From contig JADKHC010000044.1 in the NCBI GenBank assembly GCA_016721945.1, positions 1 to 42,457 on the forward strand: 42,457 nucleotides of DNA, read 5' to 3'. Below, one piece after another: positions 1-8,292 of the stretch; within the stretch, counting starts at the first letter, position 1; the number at the start of each line of letters is the position of its first letter. The position numbers were made by a program, and so were the translations under genes. This DNA is from Verrucomicrobiota bacterium. GTDB lineage: Bacteria > Verrucomicrobiota > Verrucomicrobiia > Opitutales > Opitutaceae. Under the pieces are notes generated by a model. It was not told where the DNA came from. It searched no databases and worked only from the letters and a program-made list of their open reading frames with translations.

Positions 1-65
1 TTCAAAAACTGTCGTATGAAGCAAAGCACGAGGTATGAATGTTTTGAATACAGGTTTAAACCAAA

Positions 66-105
66 CAGGAGGGATGGATTCGTTATGGGGAACCCACCCC
101 TCCTG
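66..105 (-). terminator. Hairpin downstream of urtA
   Basis: The arms CAGGAGGGATGG (66-77) and CCACCCCTCCTG (94-105) pair with one mismatch around a roughly 16-base loop. On the - strand the stem is followed by a loose T-rich stretch (TGTTTGGTTT) about 45 bases after the urtA stop. It fits a terminator or processing hairpin at the end of urtA or between urtA and off-window urt genes. The T-tract is imperfect, so confidence is moderate. Confidence 0.45.
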
Positions 106-151
106 GAAAACAGACTTTAATTTGGCTATAAGAACTAGGTACTAGTTCGGC

Positions 152-1420
152 TTACTTGAATTTGCCCTTGAGCCAGGGTTCGCCGTACACGTTGTCGAAG
201 GACTTGAGGATCTTGAACTGACCATCGGCCTTGGTCTCGCCGATGTAGACGTTCTTGGTCATATGCATGTTCGGCTGGCTCTTGACCGTGCCACCAGGGC
301 CGGCGAAGGAGAGACCGGATTTCCAGGCCGTGCGAACGGCATCGACATCGAAGGTGCCAGCTTTTTCCACGCAGGCTTTCCAGAGATAAACGCCGTCGTA
401 GCTCAACACCATCGGCGAGCAGGTGACGCGATTTTCTTTCACGATACCGGTCACGGTGCTCTTGGAGAGCCAGGCCTTGAAGTCGGCGACGAATTTCTTG
501 TTGGCCGGAGTGTCGAGCGACTGGAAGTAAGTCCAGCAACCAAGCTGGCCGACGAGTTTGTCTGCAGGCAGACCGCGGAATTCGTCCTCAGAGATCGAGA
601 ACGAAACCACCGGACAGGTTTCTGCACTAAGGCCGGAAGCGGCGTATTCCTTGAAGAAAGGAACATTGGTATCGCCGTTGAGCGTGGAGATCACGCAGGC
701 ATCACCCGAGGCAGCGAACTGCTTGATATCGGCAACGATCTGCTGGTAGTCGGTGTGACCAAAGGGCGTGTATTTGCCGGCGGAGATGATCTTGCCGGAT
801 TCGTCCTTGCGGAAACCGCCACCGATGTTCTCGAGTGGCACGCCTTTGGAAAGGAGGTACTCGAGGAGAACGAGGTTGGTGGTCTGCGGATAGACGTAGT
901 CAGAGCCGAGCAGGTAGAACTTCTTTTTGCCTTCAGCGAGGTAGAAGTCGACCGCAGGCGTGGCCTGTTGGTTAACGGCTTCAGCGGTGTAGGCGACGTT
1001 GGGGCTCTCTTCTTCACCCTCGTATTGCACGGGATAAAAGAGCAGGCCGTTGTTCTTTTCGAATACAGGCAACACGGACTTGCGGCTAACCGATGTCCAG
1101 CAACCAAAGGTCACGGCGACCTTGTCCTGTTCGAGGAGTTGCTTGGCTTTTTCGGCGAAGAGCGGCCAATTCGAGGCACCGTCAACGACGACCGGAACGA
1201 TCTTGTAGTTGTCACCGCCAACCTTGATGCCGCCAGCGGCATTGATTTCGTCGAAGGTGAAGAGAAGCACATCGCGCAGCGAAGTTTCGCTGATCGCCAT
1301 CGTGCCAGAAAGTGAGTGCAGCACGCCGACCTTGACGGTTTTTTCGGCAGCTTGGGTGGAAACGAACAGGCCGAGCGCGAGTGCGCCGGCGGACAGGAAC
1401 TTGATAGCTTTGGATATCAT
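152..1420 (-). CDS. urtA: Urea ABC transporter substrate-binding protein UrtA
   Basis: Periplasmic receptor that would capture urea (or short amides) and deliver it to the UrtBCDE ABC importer. The 422-residue length is normal for UrtA. Residues 1-24 form a signal peptide ending in STQAA. The mature protein starts with KTVKVGVLHSLSGTMAISE, the canonical start of the branched-chain-amino-acid-receptor-like fold, and carries UrtA-typical stretches such as TFGCWTSVSRKSVLPV, FYPVQYEGEEESPN and YLLGSDYVYPQTTN. The ATG at 1418-1420 directly precedes the signal peptide. It lies 165 bases downstream of the porin gene on the same strand, across a hairpin. No permease or ATPase genes are visible; they would be off the left edge. 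Nitrogen control through the sigma-54 site upstream of the porin is inferred. Confidence 0.95.
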   Translation of the reverse strand: MISKAIKFLSAGALALGLFVSTQAAEKTVKVGVLHSLSGTMAISETSLRDVLLFTFDEINAAGGIKVGGDNYKIVPVVVDGASNWPLFAEKAKQLLEQDKVAVTFGCWTSVSRKSVLPVFEKNNGLLFYPVQYEGEEESPNVAYTAEAVNQQATPAVDFYLAEGKKKFYLLGSDYVYPQTTNLVLLEYLLSKGVPLENIGGGFRKDESGKIISAGKYTPFGHTDYQQIVADIKQFAASGDACVISTLNGDTNVPFFKEYAASGLSAETCPVVSFSISEDEFRGLPADKLVGQLGCWTYFQSLDTPANKKFVADFKAWLSKSTVTGIVKENRVTCSPMVLSYDGVYLWKACVEKAGTFDVDAVRTAWKSGLSFAGPGGTVKSQPNMHMTKNVYIGETKADGQFKILKSFDNVYGEPWLKGKFK

Positions 1421-1503
1421 AGGATCAGATGTCGTGGATATACTTGAGGGTATGCGCAGGCCGGGCCGACAGGCACGGTCGGCATGATAATGCTGAGGGG
1501 GCT

Positions 1504-1563
1504 GAAAAACGCGCCACCGAGTCGGTTACCGATGCGTATCGGTATTTTGACTACAGTGGCGCG
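1504..1563 (-). terminator. Terminator or attenuator between porin and urtA
   Basis: Read on the - strand: CGCGCCAC, a 38-base loop containing a second small stem (CCGAT/ATCGG), then GTGGCGCG followed directly by TTTTT. This is a good intrinsic-terminator shape located just after the porin stop (1586) and before urtA (start 1420). It would set a higher porin than urtA transcript level if the two share a promoter. Confidence 0.6.
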
Positions 1564-1585
1564 GCAAAGAATCGCGCGAGGCTGC

Positions 1586-2629
1586 TTAGAACTTGAAGCG
1601 AGCCTGGACGCCGAAGTAGGTGCTGGAGTCGACCGGATCGAGCTTGTCGTAGGTCGTGTAGCTGACTTCACCAGCGATCTCGAGATTAGCGGTTACGACA
1701 TAGATCGGCGAGAAGGTGTACTTCATGTACTTGGGCTTGTCGGTGGCACCGAAGTTGTTGGTCTCACCGAGGGCGATACGGCCGACGTAGGAGATCTTTT
1801 CAGAGGCAGCGTACTTAGCCCAGATGCCGGCAAAGTAGGTCTTCAGATCGTCAGCTCCGGTCAAGTCGAAGCTAGCCTTGTACAGGGAGAATTCAGCAGC
1901 GAGCGTGACGCTGCCGGTGACATACTGCACCCAGATGTCGCCGCTGTAGCTCTTGAAACCATAGAAGGCCGGGTCAGCGTAGTAGCTGGAACCGTCAGCC
2001 TCTGCGCTGTTGTATGCCGCACCAACGAACACCGTTAACTCTTTACCCTTGTAAGTGTAGTAGCCTTCGAGACCGGCACCGTTGTCGAGATCTCCGTCAC
2101 CCTTTTTGACGTCGGTGAAGAAGTTGGAATCGTTCGAATCAAGCACCGCGAAACCAGCCGCGTAGCTCTCCGAACCAAACTCGACCTTCACGCCCGAGTG
2201 ATAGCCGGGGATGCCAGGAAGCGGACCGATCGCGTCAGCCGTCCAAGCATACGAAAGGGTCATCATGTTGGTGGCATCGAAGGCCTCGTAACCGAGCCAG
2301 CTCAGGAACTTGCCGGCGGTGAGCGAGGTGCCCGCACCGTAGTCATAAGTGAAATAGGCGTCCAAAACGGAGACGGCGTTATCTGCACCGGAGTACAGGC
2401 TGACGACTCCACTAACTGGTGCAAAATTCACCTTGGTGAGGAGCTTGGTGGCCTGAAGGTCCATGCTGCTGGTGGTCTCGCTCTCATCGACCGACTTCGA
2501 GTCGACGAGGCCGACCACATAACCGCCAAGGGAGATGTTGTCGTTGATCTTGATGTCAGCGAAGGAGGATGTGGCGGCGACGAGCGAGAGAGCGGCCACG
2601 CCGGCCATTTGAGTGATACGTTTGGTCAT
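1586..2629 (-). CDS. Outer-membrane beta-barrel porin, urea-uptake associated
   Basis: A 347-residue exported protein. The start MTKRITQMAGVAALSLVAATSSFA is a typical signal peptide, so the ATG at 2627-2629 is chosen over an upstream in-frame extension that has no signal-like features. The mature chain alternates aromatic and small residues in short strand-like segments (e.g. GGYVVGLVDSK, FGSESYAAGFAVL, TVFVGAAYNSAE) and ends in VQARFKF. A terminal phenylalanine is the usual BAM recognition signal of outer-membrane barrels. It sits upstream of urtA on the same strand behind a candidate sigma-54 promoter, so a role in letting urea or other small nitrogen compounds across the outer membrane is likely but inferred. 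The exact porin family cannot be fixed from sequence reading alone. Confidence 0.8.
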   Translation of the reverse strand: MTKRITQMAGVAALSLVAATSSFADIKINDNISLGGYVVGLVDSKSVDESETTSSMDLQATKLLTKVNFAPVSGVVSLYSGADNAVSVLDAYFTYDYGAGTSLTAGKFLSWLGYEAFDATNMMTLSYAWTADAIGPLPGIPGYHSGVKVEFGSESYAAGFAVLDSNDSNFFTDVKKGDGDLDNGAGLEGYYTYKGKELTVFVGAAYNSAEADGSSYYADPAFYGFKSYSGDIWVQYVTGSVTLAAEFSLYKASFDLTGADDLKTYFAGIWAKYAASEKISYVGRIALGETNNFGATDKPKYMKYTFSPIYVVTANLEIAGEVSYTTYDKLDPVDSSTYFGVQARFKF

Positions 2630-2707
2630 GGGCTTGTGTGTTATTATGGTTTGTTGCTGGTACCATGATCGCAGCACGAGCTGACGACCATGAACTGGGT
2701 TGCCAAA

Positions 2708-2723
2708 AGCAGGTTGCTTGCCA
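2708..2723 (-). promoter_or_regulatory. Candidate sigma-54 (-24/-12) promoter for porin-urtA
   Basis: The - strand reads TGGCAAGCAACCTGCT. Against the RpoN consensus TGGCACG-N4-TTGC(A/T) this keeps the invariant GG and GC with exactly ten bases between them, and 10 of 12 informative positions match. It lies about 79 bases upstream of the porin ATG, leaving an untranslated leader of roughly 65-70 bases. Nitrogen-regulated sigma-54 control is established for urea uptake genes in other bacteria; here it is inferred from the motif and position. Confidence 0.55.
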
Positions 2724-2729
2724 GCTCCC

Positions 2730-3142
2730 ACAATTTTGTAACTTTCCTGAAATCCTCCTCTCAAACAAGGACCGGCGCGCCGGTGCCAAAACACCTCCCC
2801 ATCCCAAGAAAACCAGCCAATATCAGCCGGGAAAAAACCTGAATTCCGCAATCGAGTTTGAACTACAAAGAAGCGAAGAAACAAAGCTGAGTGGATTACA
2901 TAGGGTAATCAGCGAAAGCAGAATTCTCGCACCAAGTGAAACAGCCAAACCGGCCAAGTGTTTGGATGTTTCGTTTCGTGGGATTTCAAAAGCGGCTTTC
3001 AGACTAAAGCCGGCGGACACGTTGTATCCAAAATACTAACACCGCCAACGCCGCCGATGCAGAGTCGACTGTGCGCTCGCATCGCGCCTGATCTGCTACG
3101 CTAGCGAGGTCACTACAACACCACTGCAGGGAAACGGCTGAT
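2730..3142. other. Intergenic region with a single repeat arm
   Basis: No convincing gene. It contains one arm of the AACTACAAAGAAACGAAG repeat family at about 2857-2886, which occurs as a full hairpin at 21917-21987. The + strand is open at 2638-3039, but that frame has no recognisable domain and overlaps the porin promoter, so it is not called. If the sigma-54 promoter is real, its activator-binding sites should lie here; none was identified by eye. Confidence 0.4.
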
Positions 3143-3300
3143 ACTTATGCGTAACGAAGCAGTTGAGGGTGGAGCCCGTTGTCTCTAACGGGCTGGTTTG
3201 GGAGCGGCTTCGATCAAGCCCGATGGGGACATCGGGCTCCACCTTCTGCACGTCGTTCCTCGCTGGAGACTATGCTTCAACTGCATCGTTACGGCTTATG
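3143..3300. repeat. Composite inverted-repeat element (REP family 2, copy 1)
   Basis: Outer arms: TATGCGTAACGAAGCAGTTGA near 3147 pairs imperfectly with TCAACTGCATCGTTACGGCT near 3279. Inside are two REP-type stems: AGCCCGTT...AACGGGCT (about 3173-3195) and AGCCCGATGGGGACATCGGGCT (3218-3239), each with a GGTGGAG / CTCCACC flank. A second copy with the same architecture is at 14550-14701. The right outer arm overlaps the TAA stop of the gene at 3296. Confidence 0.75.
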
Positions 3301-3784
3301 CGTGCGTTCTCGCTTCGATCTCGCGCTGGAGTTCGCCGAAGCGACCGGACTCGGCCGAACGTACAAATCCCTCGGTCACGGTTTTCAATTCCTCCCAGCG
3401 CGCGCGGATCGACTTCGCTTCGTCGGGTGAAATTTTCTGATCGCCCGCAGCGGAAGCAATCACCTGCAACATGTCGGCAAACTCCTGCACGATCGCATTG
3501 GTCGCAGGAATCAAAGCATGCGGATGGGGATGGAGCCCAGCTTCCGGATTCACGATGAAGAAACCGCCAGCACGTTCGCAGACCCATTGCGCAATCCGTC
3601 GGTCACCAGTGATGCTCAGTAGTTGTTCGATCCGATCCAACGGATTATTTGCGCCGTGCCCGCTATCGTCCTCCGGCACTTCCGTCCACTTATAGATGAG
3701 TGAAAGCGATAGCGCCATTTCCGCGGCGATCTGTTTCGCGCTGGTTTTCTTAAGCACTTCTTTCAGCAGCTCATGAGATTGCAT
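3296..3784 (-). CDS. CII-like helix-turn-helix regulatory protein
   Basis: A 162-residue protein starting at the ATG 3782-3784; a TTG at 3797-3799 would add MQIWH. Residues ~1-35 (MQSHELLKEVLKKTSAKQIAAEMALSLSLIYKWTE) read as a small HTH domain in which KQIAAEMALSLSLIYKW is the probable recognition unit. This resembles phage regulatory CII-family proteins that also occur as chromosomal single genes. The middle contains FFIVNPEAGLHPHPHALIPATN. The C-terminal half is helical and charged, with a possible coiled coil ending in REIEARTHA. It is divergent from sucC with about 140 bases between starts, so it may regulate itself or sucCD, but nothing in the sequence shows this. The stop codon lies inside the outer arm of a repeat element. 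Confidence 0.6.
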   Translation of the reverse strand: MQSHELLKEVLKKTSAKQIAAEMALSLSLIYKWTEVPEDDSGHGANNPLDRIEQLLSITGDRRIAQWVCERAGGFFIVNPEAGLHPHPHALIPATNAIVQEFADMLQVIASAAGDQKISPDEAKSIRARWEELKTVTEGFVRSAESGRFGELQREIEARTHA

Positions 3785-3924
3785 GTGCCAAATCTGCAAA
3801 TTCGCGCAGTGAACGCGATTATAATCAAAAGCTGATAGTCACTACAACCGTGGGTAATCGGGGACAAGCAACCGGCTTTTTAGCGTGCCTTACCCCACTC
3901 AACTGTGACAGTGTTTTATTTTCC

Positions 3925-5123
3925 ATGAATATCCACGAGTATCAGGCAAAGACGCTTTTTGAGCGGTTCGGTGTTTATACATCGAAGGGCGTCGCGGTTA
4001 AATCAGGTGACGAGATTGACTCGGCCCTGGCCAAACTTCCCGATGGAGCGATCGTCGTGAAGTCCCAAATCCACGCGGGCGGCCGCGGCAAGGGCACCTT
4101 CACCGACGGCTTCAAAGGCGGCGTGAAAGTTTGCAAGTCGAAAGCCGACGCAAAATTTACCGCTGGCAAGATGCTCGGCAACACCCTCGTCACCGCCCAG
4201 ACCGGTCCCGCCGGTCGCAAAGTGCAGACCGTGTATTTCACCACCGTAAGCAGCATCAAGAAGGAGTACTACCTCGCCATCCTCCTCGACCGAGCAACCT
4301 CCCGTCCCGTGATCGTCGCCTCCACCGAAGGCGGCGTGGAAATCGAAAAAGTCGCCCACGAAACACCCGAACGCATCTTCAAAGTTTTCATCGACCCGGC
4401 GTATGGACTTGCTGAATACCAAGTACGTCAGCTCATTTTCCAACTCGGTTTCAACCCTACCGAACAAAAGCATGCCGCCAAACTGATCCGCAACCTCTAC
4501 ACGATGTTCTGGGAGACGGATGCATCGATGGTCGAGATCAACCCGCTCGTCACGGTCGAAGGCGACCTCGTCGAAGCCCTCGACGCCAAAGTCTCGTTCG
4601 ACGACAACGCCCTCTTCCGCCACTCCGAGATCGTCGCCCTCCGCGATCTCAACGAGGAAGACTCCAAGGAAATCGAAGCCTCGAAGTTCAACCTCTCCTA
4701 CATCGCGCTCGACGGTAACATCGCCTGTCTCGTCAACGGTGCCGGCCTCGCGATGAGCACGATGGATATCATCAAACACTTCGGCGGCAACCCTGCCAAC
4801 TTCCTCGACGTCGGCGGCGGCGCTTCGAAGGACCAGGTTGTCGCGGCTTTCAAAATCATCCTCGGCGACCCGAACGTGAAGGGCATTTTCGTCAACATCT
4901 TCGGCGGCATCATGGATTGTAACGTGATCGCCTCCGGCATCGTCGAAGCCGTGAAAGAAGTTGGCCTCAAGCTCCCGCTCGTCGTCCGCCTCGAAGGCAA
5001 CAACGTCGTCGCCGGAAAAAGACCCTCGCCGACTCCGGACTCACCATCACCTCCGGCGACTCCATGGCCGATGCGGCCCAGAAAATCGTGCACTTGGTCC
5101 ACGACCACGCCACGCCACTCTGA
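3925..5123 (+). CDS. sucC: Succinyl-CoA synthetase (ADP-forming) beta subunit, one-base frameshift near its 3' end
   Basis: Beta subunit of succinyl-CoA synthetase in the TCA cycle, which couples succinyl-CoA cleavage to ATP/GTP formation. It starts MNIHEYQAKTLFERFGV at the ATG 3925-3927, the invariant SucC start. The ATP-grasp region follows, with VVKSQIHAGGRGKGTF, GVEIEKVAHETPERI, EINPLVTVEGD, FLDVGGGASKDQV and VNIFGGIMDCNVIA. After NNVVAGK the frame is lost. At A5 (5016-5020) one base appears missing; with six A residues the frame would read AGKKTLADSGLTITSGDSM and end in HDHATPL at the TGA 5121-5123, giving the normal ~399 residues. As written, the frame stays open and runs straight into sucD, giving a 716-residue SucC-SucD chain. 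sucD follows 28 bases later. Confidence 0.93.
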
Positions 5124-5151
5124 GCCATTAACCGAACAACTCCTTATCACC

Positions 5152-6075
5152 ATGGCCATTCTCATTACTCCTGAAACCAAGATCCTCGTCCAAGGCATCA
5201 CCGGAGACTTCGGTGGACGCCACGCCCGCCTCTCGCTCGACTACGGCACCAAAGTCGTCGCCGGCGTCACCCCCGGCAAAGGCGGCCAGTTCTTCGAACA
5301 CGGCAGCCACAAGGTTCCGATCTTCAACACCGTCGCCGAAGCCGCCGCCAAAACCGGCGCCACTGTATCCGCAATCTTCGTACCGCCACCCTTCGCCGCC
5401 GACGCCATTCTCGAATGCGTTGACGCCAACCTCGACCTCGCCGTCGCCATCACCGAAGGCATTCCGGTCAAGGACATGGTCCGCGTAAAGCGCGCCATGC
5501 AGGGCAAGCGCACCCGCCTCGTCGGCCCAAATTGCCCCGGAATGGTTAGCCCCGGCTCCGGCAAAGATTCCCTCGGCGGCTGCCGCATCGGCATCGCCCC
5601 TGGCTACATCAACAAAAAAGGCCACGTCGGCGTCGTCTCGCGCTCCGGCACCCTCACCTACGAGGCGGTCTATCAGCTCACCGTCAAAGGTATTGGCCAA
5701 AGCACTACGGTCGGCATCGGCGGCGATCCGGTCAACGGCACTTCCCACCTCGATGTGATCAAGCTCTTCAACGAAGATCCTGACACCCACGGCATCATCA
5801 TGATTGGCGAAATCGGCGGCAACGCCGAGGTCGAAGCCGCGCGCTGGATCAAGGCCAACTGCAAAAAGCCCGTCGCCGGTTTCATCGCCGGTGCGACCGC
5901 TCCTGCCGGACGCCGCATGGGCCACGCCGGTGCGATCGTCGGCGGAGCCGAAGACACTGCCGCAGCCAAGATCGCCGTCTTCAAAGAGTGCGGCATCGAA
6001 GTCGCCGTAACGCCCTCCGACATGGCTGATGCGCTCCTGCGCTCCGCCAAAGCCAAAGGCGTGAAGCTAAGCTAA
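5152..6075 (+). CDS. sucD: Succinyl-CoA synthetase alpha subunit
   Basis: Alpha subunit, 307 residues, carrying the CoA-binding Rossmann domain and the active-site phosphohistidine. It starts MAILITPETKILVQGITGDF at the ATG 5152-5154. CoA-binding features are GGRHARLSLDYGTKVVAGV and PGKGG. The middle contains RLVGPNCPGMVSPG and GIGGDPVNGTSHLDV. The catalytic histidine lies in RRMGHAGAIVGG near residue 249. The usual sucC-sucD order and close spacing support co-transcription, and a strong terminator follows the stop. In the sequence as given it is in frame with the shifted sucC tail, so it could also be translated as the C-terminal half of a fusion. Confidence 0.96.
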   Translation: MAILITPETKILVQGITGDFGGRHARLSLDYGTKVVAGVTPGKGGQFFEHGSHKVPIFNTVAEAAAKTGATVSAIFVPPPFAADAILECVDANLDLAVAITEGIPVKDMVRVKRAMQGKRTRLVGPNCPGMVSPGSGKDSLGGCRIGIAPGYINKKGHVGVVSRSGTLTYEAVYQLTVKGIGQSTTVGIGGDPVNGTSHLDVIKLFNEDPDTHGIIMIGEIGGNAEVEAARWIKANCKKPVAGFIAGATAPAGRRMGHAGAIVGGAEDTAAAKIAVFKECGIEVAVTPSDMADALLRSAKAKGVKLS

Positions 6076-6100
6076 GCTCAACGAACAACTCCTTCCCCCC

Positions 6101-6134
6101 AAAGACGCCGGCGTGAAAGCCGGTGTCTTTTTTT
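6101..6134 (+). terminator. Intrinsic terminator after sucCD
   Basis: AAAGACGCCGGC (6101-6112), loop GTGAAA, GCCGGTGTCTTT (6119-6130), then a T run to 6134. There are 12 paired positions including one G:U. It starts 25 bases after the sucD stop. Confidence 0.9.
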
Positions 6135-6202
6135 GTGCCCGTAAACCAAAACCTATCAAAAGGTCCTGACCTGATACAAAATAGCATTCAAAGGAACATA
6201 AA

Positions 6203-6289
6203 GGTAGGGACGACCCGCCGGGTCGTCCGCCCGCGTTGCCTGCGAACGGGCAAATCAAACACGGACGGCCCGGCGGTCCATCCCTACCC
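6203..6289. repeat. REP pair, family 1 (copy a)
   Basis: GGTAGGGACGACCCGCCGGG with GTCGTCC forms the first palindrome; a spacer follows, then GGACGGCCCGGCGGTCC with CATCCCTACC forms the second in opposite orientation. The flanking GTAGGGA / TCCCTAC boxes make a typical inverted REP pair. Related copies are at 12511-12638 and 13212-13332, on both sides of the RAYT gene. Confidence 0.8.
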
Positions 6290-6339
6290 ATCGAACACCG
6301 GCATATTCATACTTATGAACTGATACTCCTCGTGTGGCG

Positions 6340-7239
6340 TCACCGGTTCGCCCGTGAAGCCAGCACGGCGTCGATGCTATAGATCGCGAGCCCTGCCCAG
6401 ATCAGCACGAACGCACCAGCCCGCGCTTCGCCCATGGCCTCGTTATACAGAAGCCAGCCGAGCAGAAACTGACACGTCGGTGCTAAATATTGCAGCAGTC
6501 CGAGCGTGATCATGCGCAGCCCACGCGCGCCTTTCGCGAAGAGTAACAACGGCACGGCGGTGACGACACCGCTGCTCAATATGATCGCCGTCGTCGCTGC
6601 GTCCACGTGGCCGAGCGCTCCGCGATTTTGCGCGAAACGCCAGAGCAAGTACCCCGCCGCAAACGGCACTAGTAGCAACGTTTCCAAAGTTAGCCCGAAA
6701 AGTGGGCCGAGGTCCGAGCGTTTCCTTAACAATCCGTAATACCCAAAGGTACCGGCGATGGTCAGCGCGATCCATGGAAAGCGCCCCACCCGCAAAACCA
6801 TCAGAGCCACCCCAATCGCCGCCAAGACGATGGCGGCCAGTTGGGCTTTGCGCAGACGCTCATGCAAGAGCCAGCGCCCCAGTGCCACATTGATCAACGG
6901 TACGAGAAAATAGCCCAAGCTGCACTCGATCACATGGCCGTTGTTCACGCCCCACACATAGACAAGCCAGTTCACCGTCAGCAACGCGCCACTCGCCGCA
7001 TGTACCCGCAGGTTTTTCCGCACCCAACAGGCACGCCCAAATTCCGCAAGCCGCTTCTGCCACGCCACCACCCCGAGGAGAAACACCAACGACCAGACCA
7101 AGCGATGCGCGATCAACTCCGGCGCATCGACCGCAGCGAGCAAACGCCAGAACAGCGGAAACAATCCCCAGAGGAAATAACTCGCGGACGCCGCGAAGAA
7201 ACTTCCGGTAGCTGGGTGCGATTTGGACTCAGTCGACAT
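6340..7239 (-). CDS. rarD: RarD-type EamA/DMT-family membrane transporter
   Basis: A 299-residue inner-membrane protein with about ten hydrophobic helices arranged as two EamA repeats. RarD-typical features are the start region ASASYFLWGLFPLFWRLL, the IAHRLVWSL segment after the first helix, the loop LTVNWLVYVWGVNNGHVIE, and the C-terminal LLQYLAPTCQFLLGWLLYNE. Start: the ATG 7237-7239 (MSTESKSHP) has GGAGG 13 bases upstream on the - strand, which decides it over a TTG at 7258-7260. RarD was named after chloramphenicol sensitivity in Pseudomonas, but its physiological substrate is not settled, so export of a small metabolite is all that can be said. It stands alone, converging with sucD. Confidence 0.88.
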   Translation of the reverse strand: MSTESKSHPATGSFFAASASYFLWGLFPLFWRLLAAVDAPELIAHRLVWSLVFLLGVVAWQKRLAEFGRACWVRKNLRVHAASGALLTVNWLVYVWGVNNGHVIECSLGYFLVPLINVALGRWLLHERLRKAQLAAIVLAAIGVALMVLRVGRFPWIALTIAGTFGYYGLLRKRSDLGPLFGLTLETLLLVPFAAGYLLWRFAQNRGALGHVDAATTAIILSSGVVTAVPLLLFAKGARGLRMITLGLLQYLAPTCQFLLGWLLYNEAMGEARAGAFVLIWAGLAIYSIDAVLASRANR

Positions 7240-7641
7240 GCACCCATCCTCCGCCCTCAACGCCAGCGGTCAATCCACGCGCCTTATCGTCTCAGCCGGT
7301 TTCCATCACAGCGCCACACGCCACGGCGGAGCACAGCAGCCTGGTCGCGCCAAGTGCTGCCCGCCCGACGCTCAAAACAAAGACTCGCCGCAAGCCCATA
7401 CGGGCCGTCCGTGACCAGACAGTTCCTCCGTGGTGCCGAGGCGAAAGGCCAGTCTTACCCCTTACGGCTGGTTTTTACTCAATACCGACTGCAGCCCTGC
7501 CCCCCTCGTCGTAAATCCAACCCCTTCACCCCAACTGTCTCAACCCACCACCGCCCCGGCGGTTACCCGGTCCAACCGTCGGAGCCCACCTCGGGTGCGA
7601 ATGATTCGCCCGGCGGTGGTGAATCGTTTCCGGAGAAAAGC
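7240..7641. other. Intergenic region, no gene recognised
   Basis: About 400 bases between rarD and the VPDSG-like gene. Several frames are open because of high GC, but none has a domain, signal peptide or good start. There is a short dyad GCCAGTCTTACCCCTTACGGCTGG near 7451 (written here as arms CCAG...CTGG) followed by TTTTT, which could be a weak + strand terminator or another degenerate repeat. Confidence 0.35.
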
Positions 7642-8292
7642 TTATCGTGCAGCCATCACCGATTTTGATCGGACCATTTTATAGGCACGAAAGCAGGCCA
7701 ACCCAGCGAGACCGAATATCAGCAACCACCCGGTTGAGGAGTAGTCTGGAACGACTTTGATCGTATAGTTTCCCGGGCTAAAACCTAGGTATGGGTTATG
7801 GATAAACACGTCGTCTACAGCCGCAGGGTCCATTGTCATCCCTACATAGAGCCATGAGCCGAAGCTGATCGTCAGATCTGGACTAGAAAAACCGCCAAAG
7901 AAAAATCTCTGCACGTTTATTCCGGGTGTGCGAAAATCGACATCAAACCAAAGTTTTTGGATTCCATCAGAAGGGGATTCCATCCCTGACCATGAGCCTG
8001 AGTTGGTGGACGCATTGCCCGCATATGCCGAAAAATTCCTTATTCCATCCAGAGAGAATAGATAGAAGTCTTGTTGAACTACGCCTACTCCGCTAACCAA
8101 AGTCCCGGTTGGAACGTACTCCGGCGAGAAGCTTGGATCGTAATCAAAAACGATACCGAAATTCTGTTCGGTATAGGCATTAGGTCCCGAGTATGACTCA
8201 AAGTCTCCCGAGATTTTTATCGTAAGCGCTTGAGACACACTGGCGAAAACCAGTAACCACACCGCACAGACAAAACTTTTGTAGTTTTTCAT
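7642..8292 (-). CDS. Secreted protein with VPDSG-CTERM-like sorting signal
   Basis: A 216-residue protein. Residues 1-22 (MKNYKSFVCAVWLLVFASVSQA) are a signal peptide. The mature part (LTIKISGDFESYSGPNAYTE, NFGIVFDYDPSF, SGMESPSDGIQKLWFDV, FGGFSSPDLTISFGSWLYVG) is rich in beta strands, like PEP-CTERM-associated surface proteins. The C-terminus has VPDYSSTGWLLIFGLAGL followed by ACFRAYK: a short polar motif, one membrane helix and a basic cluster. This is the layout of the VPDSG-CTERM signal of Verrucomicrobia, with VPDYS replacing VPDSG, and it normally directs processing by an exosortase-family enzyme. No exosortase gene is in the window. Base composition is visibly richer in A/T than its neighbours. 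Function of the mature domain is unknown. Confidence 0.75.
   Translation of the reverse strand: MKNYKSFVCAVWLLVFASVSQALTIKISGDFESYSGPNAYTEQNFGIVFDYDPSFSPEYVPTGTLVSGVGVVQQDFYLFSLDGIRNFSAYAGNASTNSGSWSGMESPSDGIQKLWFDVDFRTPGINVQRFFFGGFSSPDLTISFGSWLYVGMTMDPAAVDDVFIHNPYLGFSPGNYTIKVVPDYSSTGWLLIFGLAGLACFRAYKMVRSKSVMAAR

Noticed and set aside
263..1315. Long + strand open frame (350 codons) opposite urtA
   Set aside because: Antisense shadow in GC-rich DNA; urtA on the other strand has a full family match.
2638..3039. 133-codon + strand frame between porin and the CII-like gene
   Set aside because: Overlaps the porin promoter and start, contains a repeat arm, and shows no domain or signal.
5011..5160. 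SucC-SucD as a genuine new fusion enzyme
   Set aside because: The joint replaces conserved SucC residues by a Pro/Ser-rich frame-shifted stretch and a proper sucC end exists one base over, so an indel is the simpler reading. Kept only as a finding to check.
6841..7668. 275-codon + strand frame across rarD and the following gap
   Set aside because: Mostly antisense to rarD; the rest is low-complexity Arg/Pro-rich translation of GC-rich DNA.
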